Positions 26,162 to 35,790 of a stretch of 64,000 nucleotides of DNA are shown one piece after another. The position numbers and the translations under genes are program-made. This DNA is from Corynebacterium sp. P4-C1 (GTDB lineage Bacteria; Actinomycetota; Actinomycetes; Mycobacteriales; Mycobacteriaceae): contig NZ_CP129966.1 of assembly GCF_030503595.1 (NCBI RefSeq), positions 930,001 to 994,000 on the forward strand. Direction: 5' to 3'. The notes beneath the pieces were generated by a model. The model was not told where the DNA came from. It did not search any database and was given only the letters and a program-made list of their open reading frames with translations. Every line of letters begins with the position of its first letter. Within the stretch, counting starts at the first letter, position 1.

Positions 26162-27699
26162 GAAGAGACATCAGACGCGTCGGCACACGCGCACTCATGA
26201 TCGACCTAGACAGCCTCGAAGAGGTTATGGACTTCTACGGAGCACTGAACACCTCTCCGCTCGAACGCCAGACTGACGTTGTCGCTGGCGCCCGGACCGT
26301 ACTGGTCACCTTCGATTCGACGTCCGCGGCAAAGGAAGCCGCAGAGTTTCTGCGCACCTTCACGCCGGAGGCTGCCGAGGCCCAAAAGTCACGCGAGATC
26401 GAGATCGAGGTCTGCTACGACGGCGAAGACCTCGACGAACTCGCCCAGCTGCTCGGTAAGACTCCCGAAGAACTTATCGAGTGGCACACATCCACGGTCT
26501 GGAAAGCCGGTTTCGGCGGCTTCGCTCCCGGGTTCACCTATTGCGTTCCGGCCGATGAGGCTAATGCACTCGATGTGCCCCGCCGTTCCTCCCCACGCAC
26601 CGAAGTGCCCGCGGGCGCAGTTGCGCTGGCAGGCGATTTTTCGGCTGTCTATCCACGCACGTCCCCTGGCGGGTGGCAGCTGATCGGCACGACCACGACG
26701 CCGATGTGGGATTCAACCGCCGAACCGCCGGCGCTCGTTAGCCCAGGAGACACGGTGCGCTACGTTCGCGTCGATAAGCTCACCGACGAGCAGGAGACCA
26801 GCCACTATAAGCTGGACACTCCCCCGCGGATGCCCTTGTTCACCGTCGACGAGGCCGGGTTGCAAACCCTTTACCAAGATCTCGGAAGGCAAGGATACGG
26901 CAGTCTCGGAGTGACTACGTCTGGCTCTTCCGATAGAGCATCCGCCCGCATCGCCAACGACGTAGTGGGAAATAAGCGCAACGCGACGCTTCTGGAGAAT
27001 ATCGGCGGTTTGTCCATGACCGCATTGGCCGAAGCCGTCGTGTGCGTCACCGGTGCAGACAGCGACGTCTTCGTGGGGCAGCAACCTTTCCCGTTGGCAA
27101 CCCCGATCATTGTTCCCGCAGGCGCCCAGCTCGTGGTTTCCCCACCAAGGACGGGCATGCGCTCCTATGTCGCTGTGCGCGGTGGATTGATCGCCGACAC
27201 GGAGCTCAACTCCGCCGCCACCGACCTGCTTTCCGGGCTCGGACCCGCACCAATCCAGGCCGGCGACACGGTCTCGGTGGCCATGGGAAATCCTGGCACC
27301 GCAACCGATCTGCTTTCGAACCCGCTGCGCGTGACCAAAGACGTCTCCACCGTGCGCTGCGTCCTCGGCCCACGCGATGACTGGTTCAACAAATCCGAAG
27401 TCGAAAAATTCCTCGATACCACCTTCACGGTGACCGGCGAGTCCAACCGAGTCGGTGTCCGTTTGGAGACCGACGAGCCATTGCAGCGCGAGCGCGGTGG
27501 TGAGCTGCCCTCAGAGGGAATGGTGGCTGGAAGTGTCCAGGTGCCGCCGAGCGGGCTGCCGGTGGTATTCCTCCGCGACCACGCCGTGACAGGCGGCTAC
27601 CCCGCTATCGCCACTGTGATCAGCGAAGATGTCGACATCGCTGCCCAGCTCTCCCCCGGTTCCACTATCCGCTTCGAACTCTACAGCGAAGGAGAATAA
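26158..27699 (+). CDS. 5-oxoprolinase subunits B and C fused
   Basis: This 513-residue fusion has a PxpB (KipI-like) N-terminal domain of about 210 residues with GFGGFAPGFTYC and VPAGAVALAGDFSAVYP. A PxpC (KipA-like) domain follows, starting near FTVDEAGLQTLYQDLGRQGYGSLGVT and including SYVAVRGG. The two subunits are separate proteins in E. coli and B. subtilis, but fusions are known. GTG at 26158 sits in a GTGA overlap with pxpA. The carboxylase gene follows 4 bp after the stop. Confidence 0.93.
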   Translation: MRRDIRRVGTRALMIDLDSLEEVMDFYGALNTSPLERQTDVVAGARTVLVTFDSTSAAKEAAEFLRTFTPEAAEAQKSREIEIEVCYDGEDLDELAQLLGKTPEELIEWHTSTVWKAGFGGFAPGFTYCVPADEANALDVPRRSSPRTEVPAGAVALAGDFSAVYPRTSPGGWQLIGTTTTPMWDSTAEPPALVSPGDTVRYVRVDKLTDEQETSHYKLDTPPRMPLFTVDEAGLQTLYQDLGRQGYGSLGVTTSGSSDRASARIANDVVGNKRNATLLENIGGLSMTALAEAVVCVTGADSDVFVGQQPFPLATPIIVPAGAQLVVSPPRTGMRSYVAVRGGLIADTELNSAATDLLSGLGPAPIQAGDTVSVAMGNPGTATDLLSNPLRVTKDVSTVRCVLGPRDDWFNKSEVEKFLDTTFTVTGESNRVGVRLETDEPLQRERGGELPSEGMVAGSVQVPPSGLPVVFLRDHAVTGGYPAIATVISEDVDIAAQLSPGSTIRFELYSEGE

Positions 27700-27703
27700 G
27701 CCC

Positions 27704-29446
27704 ATGTCCACTCCCGCACCAGAAACCTCGCTCAAAGCCGTTCTCATCGCCAACCGCGGCGAGATCGCAGTTCGCATCGCCCGCTCGGCGCGTGACTTGG
27801 GTATTCGGTCCATCGCCGTTTACTCCGACGCTGACACCGGCGCGCTGCACACCTTAGTCGCCGACGAGGCCTACCACCTCCCCGGCAACAGCGCGTCCGA
27901 GACTTACATGAATGTGCCCGCATTGATCTCTCTCGCACACAAGGTGGGCGCGGACTGCGTGCACCCCGGCTACGGCTTCCTTTCGGAGAATTCAGACTTC
28001 GCTCGCGCTGTCGTCGACGCGGGGCTCACTTGGATCGGCCCCACTCCCGAATCTATCGATCTGCTCGGCGATAAGATCGCAGCCCGGCGCGTCGCCGTTG
28101 AAGTCGGTGCTCCGCTGGCCCCGGGCACCGAGGATCCGATCGATAACTGGGAAGAGGCCCGCGCGTTCGCAGAAGAGCACGGCATGCCGATCGCTATCAA
28201 GGCAGCCTACGGCGGCGGCGGTCGCGGCCTCAAGGTCGTGTATGACGAAGCAGACATCGAAGATGCATTCGCCTCCGCCGGACGCGAAGCCAAGGAAGCC
28301 TTCGGCCGCGCAGAATGCTACGTGGAGAAATTCCTCATCCATCCCCGCCACGTCGAAGCCCAGGTACTCGCCGATACGCACGGCAATGTCGCGGTCCTAG
28401 GCACCCGAGATTGCTCTACTCAGCGCCGCTTCCAGAAACTCATCGAAGAAGCCCCCGCACCCTTCCTGACCGAGGAACAACGCAACAGCATCGAGAACGG
28501 CGCACGCGAGATCTGCCGCTCCGCCAACTATATCGGCGCCGGCACCGTCGAATACATCGTCTCAGAGGACGGCACTGTCTCCTTCCTCGAGGTAAACACT
28601 CGTGTGCAGGTCGAGCACCCAGTCACGGAAGTAGTCACGGGCGTAGACATCATCGCAGAGCAGTTCCGCATCGCCGACGGCCAAGAACTGTCTTTTGGCG
28701 GCGACCCGGAAATCACCTCGCACGCCTTCGAATTCCGCATCAATGCCGAGGATGTCACCAATGGTTTCGCTCCGTCGCCGGGCACGGTCACGCGTTTCGA
28801 CGTCCCCACTGGACACGGCATCCGCGTCGACTCCGGTGTGCGCACCGGTAGTGAGATTCCGGCTTATTACGACTCGCTCATGGCCAAGCTAATCGTCATC
28901 GCACCGACCCGCGATGCTGCGCTGGCGCGTTCCCGCCAGGCTCTCAAGGAGTTCACCATCGAGGGCGTGCGGACGGTACTTCCGTTCCACCGCGACATGG
29001 TGGACGCACCGGAGCTGAACGGCGATTCCCTCGACCTTTACACCGACTGGGTTGACGGAAATTACTCGCCGAGCGCCAACCACGAAACCAGCGATATTGA
29101 GCATCTTTACGACGAGCGGGAGACCGTCGTCATCGAAATCGACGGCCGCTTGCACCAGATCGGTATCCCCCGCCGCATGTGCTCTGGAGGTGGCGGTCCA
29201 CAAACGAGCGAGCCAGAGTCTTCCGGGACTAGTGGAGAGGGTGCCGTTACCGTGAAGTTTGATTCCACCATCGTGAAGTGGATGGTCAGCGACGGCGACT
29301 CAGTGGAAAAGGGTCAACCGCTGGCCGTTGTCGAGGCCATGAAGATGGAGTCGACGCTGAAGTCGCCTACGGCTGGCACAATTTCTGTTTCCGCTAACGA
29401 AGGCGACCGCGTGAAACCGGGCGTAGCCATCGCCACCATCGTTTAA
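27704..29446 (+). CDS. Biotin carboxylase with C-terminal biotinyl domain
   Basis: This 580-residue protein has a biotin carboxylase N-domain (IANRGEIAVRIARSA), the ATP-grasp segment KAAYGGGGRGLKVV, LGTRDCSTQRR and the catalytic EVNTRVQVEHPVTE. A Gly/Ser/Pro linker (CSGGGGPQTSEPESS) leads to a BCCP domain with the biotinylation site EAMKME. It carboxylates biotin on itself, but no carboxyltransferase gene is present in the cluster. GGAG lies 10 bases before ATG 27704. Homologues occur in pxp/ycs clusters of other bacteria, where the acceptor is unknown to me. Confidence 0.92.
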   Translation: MSTPAPETSLKAVLIANRGEIAVRIARSARDLGIRSIAVYSDADTGALHTLVADEAYHLPGNSASETYMNVPALISLAHKVGADCVHPGYGFLSENSDFARAVVDAGLTWIGPTPESIDLLGDKIAARRVAVEVGAPLAPGTEDPIDNWEEARAFAEEHGMPIAIKAAYGGGGRGLKVVYDEADIEDAFASAGREAKEAFGRAECYVEKFLIHPRHVEAQVLADTHGNVAVLGTRDCSTQRRFQKLIEEAPAPFLTEEQRNSIENGAREICRSANYIGAGTVEYIVSEDGTVSFLEVNTRVQVEHPVTEVVTGVDIIAEQFRIADGQELSFGGDPEITSHAFEFRINAEDVTNGFAPSPGTVTRFDVPTGHGIRVDSGVRTGSEIPAYYDSLMAKLIVIAPTRDAALARSRQALKEFTIEGVRTVLPFHRDMVDAPELNGDSLDLYTDWVDGNYSPSANHETSDIEHLYDERETVVIEIDGRLHQIGIPRRMCSGGGGPQTSEPESSGTSGEGAVTVKFDSTIVKWMVSDGDSVEKGQPLAVVEAMKMESTLKSPTAGTISVSANEGDRVKPGVAIATIV

Positions 29447-30222
29447 GGGACCTGATAGTACCGATCCGGGATATCGGTAATGAGCATCTTGCCCGGAGCA
29501 TGGCAGATAGCCAGCTCCGGCTTTGAACTCATCACAGCCGACTGGGGTGTGACACCGCACGCCCAGAACACCGGAATCGTTCCGGCTGGGATCTCCACCG
29601 GGTCGCCGAAATCGGGGGCTTCGAGGTCTCGAATGCCGATCGCTGCCGGATCCCCGACGTGCACGGGTGCCCCGTGCACTGCCGGATAGCGCGAGGTAAT
29701 GCGAACGGCATCCGCTACTCGGTTCGCTGGGATCGGTCGCATTGAGACCACCATCGGGCCCCCAAAAATACCGGCACGTTCCGTCTCGATATTCGCCATG
29801 AACATCGACACATTCCGCCCCTGCTCGATGTGGGCGACAGGAATCTCCTCTGCCAGCAGCGCGTCTTCGAATGTGAATGAGCATCCGATGAGAAAAGCTA
29901 CCGTGGAATCGGTCCAGTAACCGGTCGCGTCGGTCACTTCGTCGATAAGCTGCCCTTGTTTGTAGATCTTGTACGCGGGGATATCGGTACGGATATCTCC
30001 TCCAGGCATGAGGCTCGACTCCAGCTGCCCGGCCTCGAGAACCCCTAAGACAGGACATGGCTTCGGGTTACGCTGGGCATAAAGCAGGAAGTCGAACGCA
30101 TACTTCTCATCCACAGCGATGAGATTCGCTTGTGCGTACCCCGGCGCCCACCCCGCAGTGGTGCCGACATCATGAGTGCGGAAAAACTCCCGTGCGCGGG
30201 CGGGTTCCTTCTCTACGCCCAA
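29443..30222 (-). CDS. YcsI-type (DUF1445) putative hydro-lyase
   Basis: This protein of about 259 residues has the family signature GTTAGWAPGYAQANLIAVD, then QRNPKPCPVLGV, GGDIRTDIPAYKIY, FLIGCSFTFEDAL and FWACGVTPQSA. The homologue in B. subtilis, ycsI, lies beside ycsF (pxpA), as here. No in-frame ATG or GTG exists in the expected region, and TTG at 30222 is the best start. It overlaps the end of the NRAMP gene by 10 bp, so translation may be coupled. Its stop overlaps the carboxylase stop by 4 bp on the opposite strand. The reaction is unproven. Confidence 0.8.
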   Translation of the reverse strand: MGVEKEPARAREFFRTHDVGTTAGWAPGYAQANLIAVDEKYAFDFLLYAQRNPKPCPVLGVLEAGQLESSLMPGGDIRTDIPAYKIYKQGQLIDEVTDATGYWTDSTVAFLIGCSFTFEDALLAEEIPVAHIEQGRNVSMFMANIETERAGIFGGPMVVSMRPIPANRVADAVRITSRYPAVHGAPVHVGDPAAIGIRDLEAPDFGDPVEIPAGTIPVFWACGVTPQSAVMSSKPELAICHAPGKMLITDIPDRYYQVP

Positions 30223-31427
30223 ATCTCTGACAACCCTGCGAGCGAACGAACACCCATGCAGAAGGTTCCAGCGAGCACAATCACTCCGACGACCTTCATC
30301 CACACCGGGTAGTTGTACCCCTTGAGCAAATCCTTGCGGAAAAGCGCGGCCCACATGACCACGGCGAAACCAATCGGCAGGATCAACCCGTTGAACGCGC
30401 CAGCGAAAATCAGCAGTTTTTGCGGCGCAGCACCGACGAAGAGGAAGAGGATCGTGCACGCCACGATGAACGCCACCGTGAGCCAGTTACGCAGCTTCAC
30501 TCCCATCTTCTGAGTGGTCACGAATGTCAGCGAGGTGTAGGACGCACCAATCACAGATGACAAGCCTGCCGCCCACAGCACCAGACCGAAAGCACGAAGG
30601 CCGAACTCCCCGGCGGCCTGATAGAAGGCATCGGCGGCCGTATTATCTTTCGAAAGCGCCACGCCGGTAGCCACGACACCGAGCACAGCGAGGAAGAGAA
30701 GTACTCGCATAATGCCGATCACCACGATGCCCAGCACAGATGCATTCGAAATATTCTTGATATTTTCTACACCGGTCTGACCCGAATCAATGATGCGGTG
30801 GACACCGGCGAAGGTGATGTAGCCGCCAACCGAACCGCCAATCAGCGTGACGATGATCGCGAAATCCACTTGTTCAGGCAGGAACGTCTGCTTCAATGCA
30901 TCGCCGACGGGCGGCTGGGAGACAATAGCGACGTACAGCATGAGCAGGATCATGATTGCGCCGAGCCCCACAACAATGCGGTCTAGGGCAACACCTGCGC
31001 GTTTGGACAAAAAGATGAACACGGCGATGGCCGCTGAGATCGCACCACCGATCTTCGGGTCGATCCCCAACATCGCATTCATGCCCAGCCCCGCTCCGGC
31101 GATGTTGCCGATATTGAAGATCGCACCGCCAGCGAAGACCAGTATCGACATCACCCAACCCAACCCGGGGAGCACCGAGTTGCCGAGCTCGTTCGCGCGC
31201 AGTCCCGAAATACCGAGCACGCGCCACACATTCAACTGGATAGCGATGTCCACGAGAATGGAAATAAGAATCGCGAACGCGAAGGCAGCCCCCAACCGAA
31301 CGGTGAACACACTGGTCTGTGTGAGAAATCCCGGGCCGATCGAGCTGGTTGCCATGAGGAACACGGCGCCGAGAAGTGGGCCGAGCCCCTTCCTCCCTAC
31401 CTCGGCGGCCACTTCCTGTGAAGACAT
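30213..31427 (-). CDS. NRAMP-type transporter (YcsG-like)
   Basis: This 404-residue membrane protein has about 11 transmembrane helices. NRAMP-like motifs are SSIGPGFLTQTS in helix 1 (NRAMPs have DPGN there; this protein lacks the metal-binding DPGN) and SVIGASYTSLTF later. The missing metal ligands and its position beside pxp/ycsI genes suggest the substrate may be an organic compound such as a lactam or amino acid instead of manganese. The start at 31427 follows GGGAGGG. Confidence 0.85.
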   Translation of the reverse strand: MSSQEVAAEVGRKGLGPLLGAVFLMATSSIGPGFLTQTSVFTVRLGAAFAFAILISILVDIAIQLNVWRVLGISGLRANELGNSVLPGLGWVMSILVFAGGAIFNIGNIAGAGLGMNAMLGIDPKIGGAISAAIAVFIFLSKRAGVALDRIVVGLGAIMILLMLYVAIVSQPPVGDALKQTFLPEQVDFAIIVTLIGGSVGGYITFAGVHRIIDSGQTGVENIKNISNASVLGIVVIGIMRVLLFLAVLGVVATGVALSKDNTAADAFYQAAGEFGLRAFGLVLWAAGLSSVIGASYTSLTFVTTQKMGVKLRNWLTVAFIVACTILFLFVGAAPQKLLIFAGAFNGLILPIGFAVVMWAALFRKDLLKGYNYPVWMKVVGVIVLAGTFCMGVRSLAGLSEIWA

Positions 31428-31533
31428 AGGCCCTCCCTTTCCTAAGCAGATCTAGTTCAAATACTGCGCACAGTTTAAGGGGCCAGCGAACCGATGCGGG
31501 AATGAATCCTCTGACCTAGAAAACACGGGGGGG

Positions 31534-31854
31534 CTAAACCTGGAACTCCGCCATCTCGTCCCACTCGAGCTTGCCGTCGATCAGGGTGTTGATGATGTCT
31601 GGGGTTTTCTCCAGAATCTGCGGGAACAGCTCCTGGGCCGCTTTGAAGTGGTCGGAATTGACGTGCGCTTCAGCGGCATCGTCCTTGAATGCTTCGACCA
31701 GGATGTACTCGCGCGGGTCGTCGGTGTTGCGGTACCACTCGAAGAAGAGGTTGCCCTCTTCCGCGCGGGAGGCCTCCGTGAACTCGGCGACGAGCTCGCG
31801 GAAATTCTCGGTGTTCTCGGGCAGGGGACGGAAACGGACGTTGATCAAAATCAT
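31534..31854 (-). CDS. ABM-family monooxygenase (putative quinol monooxygenase)
   Basis: This 106-residue dimeric ferredoxin-like protein has MILINVRFRPLPEN, EASRAEEGNLFFEWYRN, YILVEAFKDDAAEAHVNS and HFKAAQELFPQIL, as in the YgiN/antibiotic biosynthesis monooxygenase family. Members oxidise quinols or aromatic intermediates without a cofactor, or act as dimeric accessory proteins. ATG at 31854 is chosen because the conserved strand begins there. The neighbour upstream is the ceramidase gene on the same strand, 17 bp away, so the two may be cotranscribed. Confidence 0.88.
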   Translation of the reverse strand: MILINVRFRPLPENTENFRELVAEFTEASRAEEGNLFFEWYRNTDDPREYILVEAFKDDAAEAHVNSDHFKAAQELFPQILEKTPDIINTLIDGKLEWDEMAEFQV

Positions 31855-31871
31855 GGACCCCAGTCTACGAG

Positions 31872-33905
31872 CTAAACCACTCTCACTTCCGTGCTGCCGG
31901 TAAACGGGGTAAGCGAGCCGCCGATATCGCGGGACACGCCCTTCGCGCTCACGGTGTATGTGCCGGGCGAAACCCCATCGGTGTCCCATGAAATGCGGGC
32001 GTTGACCACGTCGGCGTTCTTCACGAATTCGATAATGGTGGACGAGTTGAAGTCGTCCGCGACGATCTTTCCTGCCCCGTCCGTGATGGTGTGGTAGCCG
32101 ACCCCGCGGCGCAGATCCGAATTGGGGTTGGCAAACGAGAACGTCACTGACGCAGTATCCCCTGCTTTGACCTGTTCGGTCGCGGTGATCACGTCGCCGA
32201 AGCGCTTACCCCAGGCCGGCCGGTCGATTCCGGGCAGCCCCGACAGCGATGTCGGGATCCAGCCGGTCAGGTCGCCCGCAGGCGCACCTGGATCGACCCG
32301 GGACTCGTCACGCAGGGATACCGCCAGCCCGTCGTAGACCTGCACCATCGCGCACAGCTCGTGGCGTCCAAAGATAGTGGCGCCACCTTCGTAGTCCTGG
32401 TTGTCGTATTCCTCCGGCGTGGCCACATAGTGGGCGTACCCGCTGGTGTAGCCCTGGCACACGACGGTCTCCAACGGCACCCCGAGCACCTCGGCCACAC
32501 GTTTGCGCATGCGGTAGCCGGCCATCGAGGTCGGCTCCATTGAGTTCGTGATGATGGTCAGGCCCGCAATTTGCGTGATGGAGAACATCAGCACCTGCTG
32601 GATCATGCCGTCGACGTAGCCCAGCGGCAGCAGCATCTCCTTTGCTCCGTGGATCTCCTTCCAGTCGTCGGGGACCGTGACATTATTCAGTTCTTTCACC
32701 CAAGGAGTGCCGCCCCGCTCCCCCTCGTTGAAGATGGGCACCTCCAAGCCGCCGCCGTCTTCCTGGCTGGACGCTGCGAAAGCCGCGCCGAGGATCGCCG
32801 GGCCTGTGCGCTGTTCTGTGCCGTCGGGCGTGAACTCTCCGCGGATCTTGATGTCCCTCATGTCCACCCACTGGTGTCGGTTCCTCACCCTCGCTCCACC
32901 GGTAGAGATATCCACCAGCCGCCCTTCGGTTGCGTCGATCTGCCGGTCGCCGAGGATCTGCGCGGACTTCGCCTCGTCCTCGTAGCCCGGCCCCGTTTTG
33001 GGCTCCAGCCCCGCATTCGGAGTGATATCGCCCTGGGGTGAAGCAGAGAAAGCAGCGACGAATGGCGGGTCCTCGACATCTCGGTGAATAACTCCGCGCT
33101 CCGTTTCCATGCGCCATGAGGGCCAGCCTTTATGGTCGCCGTCGATAAGCGTGTGCTCGTGGCCGAAGCTCGTGGCATGCAGGCCGTACCAGTTGATCAG
33201 GCCGACGTCCTTGCCGCCACGGCTGATACAAAGCGTCAAGCTTTCCGGGTTCACTCCGTTCGGAAACGCGCGGAGTTCTTCTGCCGGGTTGCGCTTGAAC
33301 GCCTGGAACGAGCGGTTCGCGCCCGCGTCCTTCACTTCGCCGCGCACCAGGCGCAGGTTCGACGGCTGCTTGTCCGCGTGCGCTCTCTCGACAGCCTCGA
33401 CGATCCCTTGGACTGTCGCTTCGAAAGTGACGGGGCGGAAGCCCAGCGTGGTCAGGTCCACCATGAGGTGGCCGGACGTGCCGCCGGGGCCGACGTGGGT
33501 GTGGGTGGCGGTGATGAACACGTTCGACTCGTTGTATTTGCCGTCAAATAACTCGCGCAGGCGGCGCAGCACTTCCAACTGAATCGACTGGAACATCAAG
33601 CCCATCTCCGCGATGACGAACACGCTGCTGGTGCCTTGGGCGTCCTCGAAGATGAAGGCGCGGGCGAACTGGCGGAAGCGGATCCCGGTCGTGGACTGCT
33701 TCATCACCGCATAGCCATTCATTCCTGCGCCCAGCGGCTCACCTGTCATGTCCGCCATACCGCGGCCGACAGTGAGCACGGCCTCCTGGCCCCTCGCCCG
33801 CGGCACCCCCATCGCCGCTGTCGCGGCGGCGAGTCCCGTCCCAGCCAAGAACGTGCGGCGCGCGAAATTGAATCCTTTTGTGACTGAGCTCACCATGTTC
33901 CCCAT
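31872..33905 (-). CDS. Neutral ceramidase, Tat-exported
   Basis: This 677-residue protein has a twin-arginine leader (ARRTFLAGTGLAAATAAMG). Next comes GRGMADMTGEPLGAGMNGYA, typical of the neutral/alkaline ceramidase N-terminus. Zinc-site histidines lie in FITATHTHVGPGG and NWYGLHATSFGHEH, and the nucleophile region is FSASPQGDITPN. The C-terminal immunoglobulin-like domain is present (TASVTFSFANPNSDLRRG). The family cleaves ceramide to sphingosine and fatty acid. Export by Tat agrees with folding around zinc. ATG at 33896 is an alternative start. It suggests use of host skin or mucosal sphingolipids. Confidence 0.92.
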   Translation of the reverse strand: MGNMVSSVTKGFNFARRTFLAGTGLAAATAAMGVPRARGQEAVLTVGRGMADMTGEPLGAGMNGYAVMKQSTTGIRFRQFARAFIFEDAQGTSSVFVIAEMGLMFQSIQLEVLRRLRELFDGKYNESNVFITATHTHVGPGGTSGHLMVDLTTLGFRPVTFEATVQGIVEAVERAHADKQPSNLRLVRGEVKDAGANRSFQAFKRNPAEELRAFPNGVNPESLTLCISRGGKDVGLINWYGLHATSFGHEHTLIDGDHKGWPSWRMETERGVIHRDVEDPPFVAAFSASPQGDITPNAGLEPKTGPGYEDEAKSAQILGDRQIDATEGRLVDISTGGARVRNRHQWVDMRDIKIRGEFTPDGTEQRTGPAILGAAFAASSQEDGGGLEVPIFNEGERGGTPWVKELNNVTVPDDWKEIHGAKEMLLPLGYVDGMIQQVLMFSITQIAGLTIITNSMEPTSMAGYRMRKRVAEVLGVPLETVVCQGYTSGYAHYVATPEEYDNQDYEGGATIFGRHELCAMVQVYDGLAVSLRDESRVDPGAPAGDLTGWIPTSLSGLPGIDRPAWGKRFGDVITATEQVKAGDTASVTFSFANPNSDLRRGVGYHTITDGAGKIVADDFNSSTIIEFVKNADVVNARISWDTDGVSPGTYTVSAKGVSRDIGGSLTPFTGSTEVRVV

Positions 33906-33977
33906 GGCGGAAACGGTACAGAGAACTCAGCTTTGTTTTTGGATTTTGAACTATTTTTCCCAAAAATCTAGTCCGGA

Positions 33978-35777
33978 TCAGCCTTCCAGCCGTTCACCGA
34001 GGTCGAGCCACTCCAATTCGAGCTCCTCGCGCCGAGCGCGCAACTCCGCGACATGCCCTGTCTTCGCGCCGATCGCCTGGAAGTCAGGGGCTTCCTCCCC
34101 CGACATCGCGGTGATTTCCGCTTCGAGCGCGGCCGCTTCCTCGTCGAGCTTCTCCATCTTGCGGTCGAGGGACTTCATCTTCTTGGTCAGTTCACGCCGC
34201 TCCTGCCCGCTGAGTGCGTCCGCGGGCTTCTCCTTCGGCGCCGTGTCCCCGAGGTCGAGCACCCCGGAATCCTCCGACATAGCTTTCCTGCGCTCGAGAT
34301 ACTGCTCGATCCCGCCCGGCAAGTTCGTCAGAGCCCCGTCGCCGAACAACGCGTAGGTGACGTCGGCAATGCGCTCGATCAGGTAGCGGTCGTGCGAAAT
34401 CACCACCAGCGTTCCCGGCCACGAGTCGAGCAGGTTCTCCAGTTCCTGGAGGGTGTCGATGTCGAGGTCGTTGGTCGGCTCGTCGAGAAGCAGCACATTC
34501 GGCTCGCTCATGAGCACGCGGGTCAGCTGCAGGCGGCGCCGCTCGCCCCCTGAGAGATCTCCCACCGGAGTTCGCTGCCGCTTCGAGGAGAATCCGAGGC
34601 GCTCTGCCAGTTGGGACGCGGACATCTCCTTCTTCCCCAGCGTGATGTAGGTGGCCACGTCTTCGACCGCGTCGATCACACGGCGCGACGGGTCGAGGTC
34701 GTCCAGCTCCTGACGCAGCCACCCGATCTTCGTTGTCTGCCCCTCGATCCGCTTTCCCGCGGCGAGCGGGTAGTCCCCGGCGATCGTGCGCAGCAGGGTC
34801 GTCTTACCGGAGCCGTTCACGCCGACGAGACCGATGCGCTCGCCCGGCGCGAGCCGCCACGTCAAGTGGTCGACGAGCGTGCGGCCGTCGGGGGATTCAA
34901 TCCGCGCGTCCTCCAGCTCCACAACGACGCGGCCTTGGCGCTGCTTGGAGAACGCCATGAGTTCCACCGTGTCGCGCGGTGCCGGCACGTCGGCGATGAG
35001 GGCCTCCGCCGCCTCGATCCGGTAGCGCGGTTTCGATGTACGGGCGGGTGCTCCGCGCCGCAGCCACGCGAGCTCCTTGCGCGCGAGATTCTGACGGCGT
35101 TGCTCGATCGCGTCCGCCTGCCGGGCGCGCTCCGCACGGGCGAAGGTCCAGTCGTTGTAGCCGCCCTCGTACACGTCGACTTTTCCGTCATGGACCTCCC
35201 AGGTCAGAGTGGCGACGGTGTCGAGGAACCAGCGGTCGTGCGTGACAACCACGATGGCGACCTTGCGCTTGAGCAGGTGGTCGGCAAGCCACTGCACGCC
35301 TTCCACGTCCAGGTGGTTCGTCGGCTCGTCGAGCACGATCAAATCCAGGTCCTGCACGAGCGCCGCCGCGAGGTTCACCCGGCGCCGCTCACCGCCGGAG
35401 AGGTTCCCCACCGGAGTGTCCAGGCCCAGCTCCGCCACGCCCGTGCCCGCGAGCACTTCGCGCACCTTCGCGTTCGACGCCCATTCAAAGACTTCCAGAC
35501 CGAGCGGCTCCACAACCGCCTGGCCGACAGTCACGTCGTCCGGGAGCGTGAATCGCTGCGTCACCACCGCCATGCGCAGCCCGTTCGTGTGGGAAACGCG
35601 CCCCTCGTCCGGCGGCTCGATGCCGGTGAGCACCTCCAGCAGCGTGGTCTTGCCGCCGCCGTTGAGCCCCACAACGCCGATACGGTCGCCGGTCTGCACA
35701 CCAAGCGACACTCCATCCAGCAGGGTCTTCAGGCCCCACGTCTTGGACACATTTTCCAGGTTGATCAGGTTCGCCAT
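33978..35777 (-). CDS. ABC-F family ATPase, Uup-like
   Basis: This 599-residue protein has two ABC domains: Walker A GLNGGGKTT and GVNGSGKTT, signatures LSGGERRRV and LSGGERRRL, and Walker B LIVLDEPTNHLD and VLLLDEPTNDLD. A linker rich in Arg/Lys lies between them, with no membrane segments. A C-terminal charged coiled coil (about the last 75 residues) resembles the Uup DNA-binding tail. ABC-F proteins act on the ribosome or nucleic acids. ATG at 35777 lies just before the first strand. It is the last gene of a run with rpf2, ksgA and ispE. Confidence 0.93.
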   Translation of the reverse strand: MANLINLENVSKTWGLKTLLDGVSLGVQTGDRIGVVGLNGGGKTTLLEVLTGIEPPDEGRVSHTNGLRMAVVTQRFTLPDDVTVGQAVVEPLGLEVFEWASNAKVREVLAGTGVAELGLDTPVGNLSGGERRRVNLAAALVQDLDLIVLDEPTNHLDVEGVQWLADHLLKRKVAIVVVTHDRWFLDTVATLTWEVHDGKVDVYEGGYNDWTFARAERARQADAIEQRRQNLARKELAWLRRGAPARTSKPRYRIEAAEALIADVPAPRDTVELMAFSKQRQGRVVVELEDARIESPDGRTLVDHLTWRLAPGERIGLVGVNGSGKTTLLRTIAGDYPLAAGKRIEGQTTKIGWLRQELDDLDPSRRVIDAVEDVATYITLGKKEMSASQLAERLGFSSKRQRTPVGDLSGGERRRLQLTRVLMSEPNVLLLDEPTNDLDIDTLQELENLLDSWPGTLVVISHDRYLIERIADVTYALFGDGALTNLPGGIEQYLERRKAMSEDSGVLDLGDTAPKEKPADALSGQERRELTKKMKSLDRKMEKLDEEAAALEAEITAMSGEEAPDFQAIGAKTGHVAELRARREELELEWLDLGERLEG

Positions 35778-35790
35778 GATGGGGGCCATT

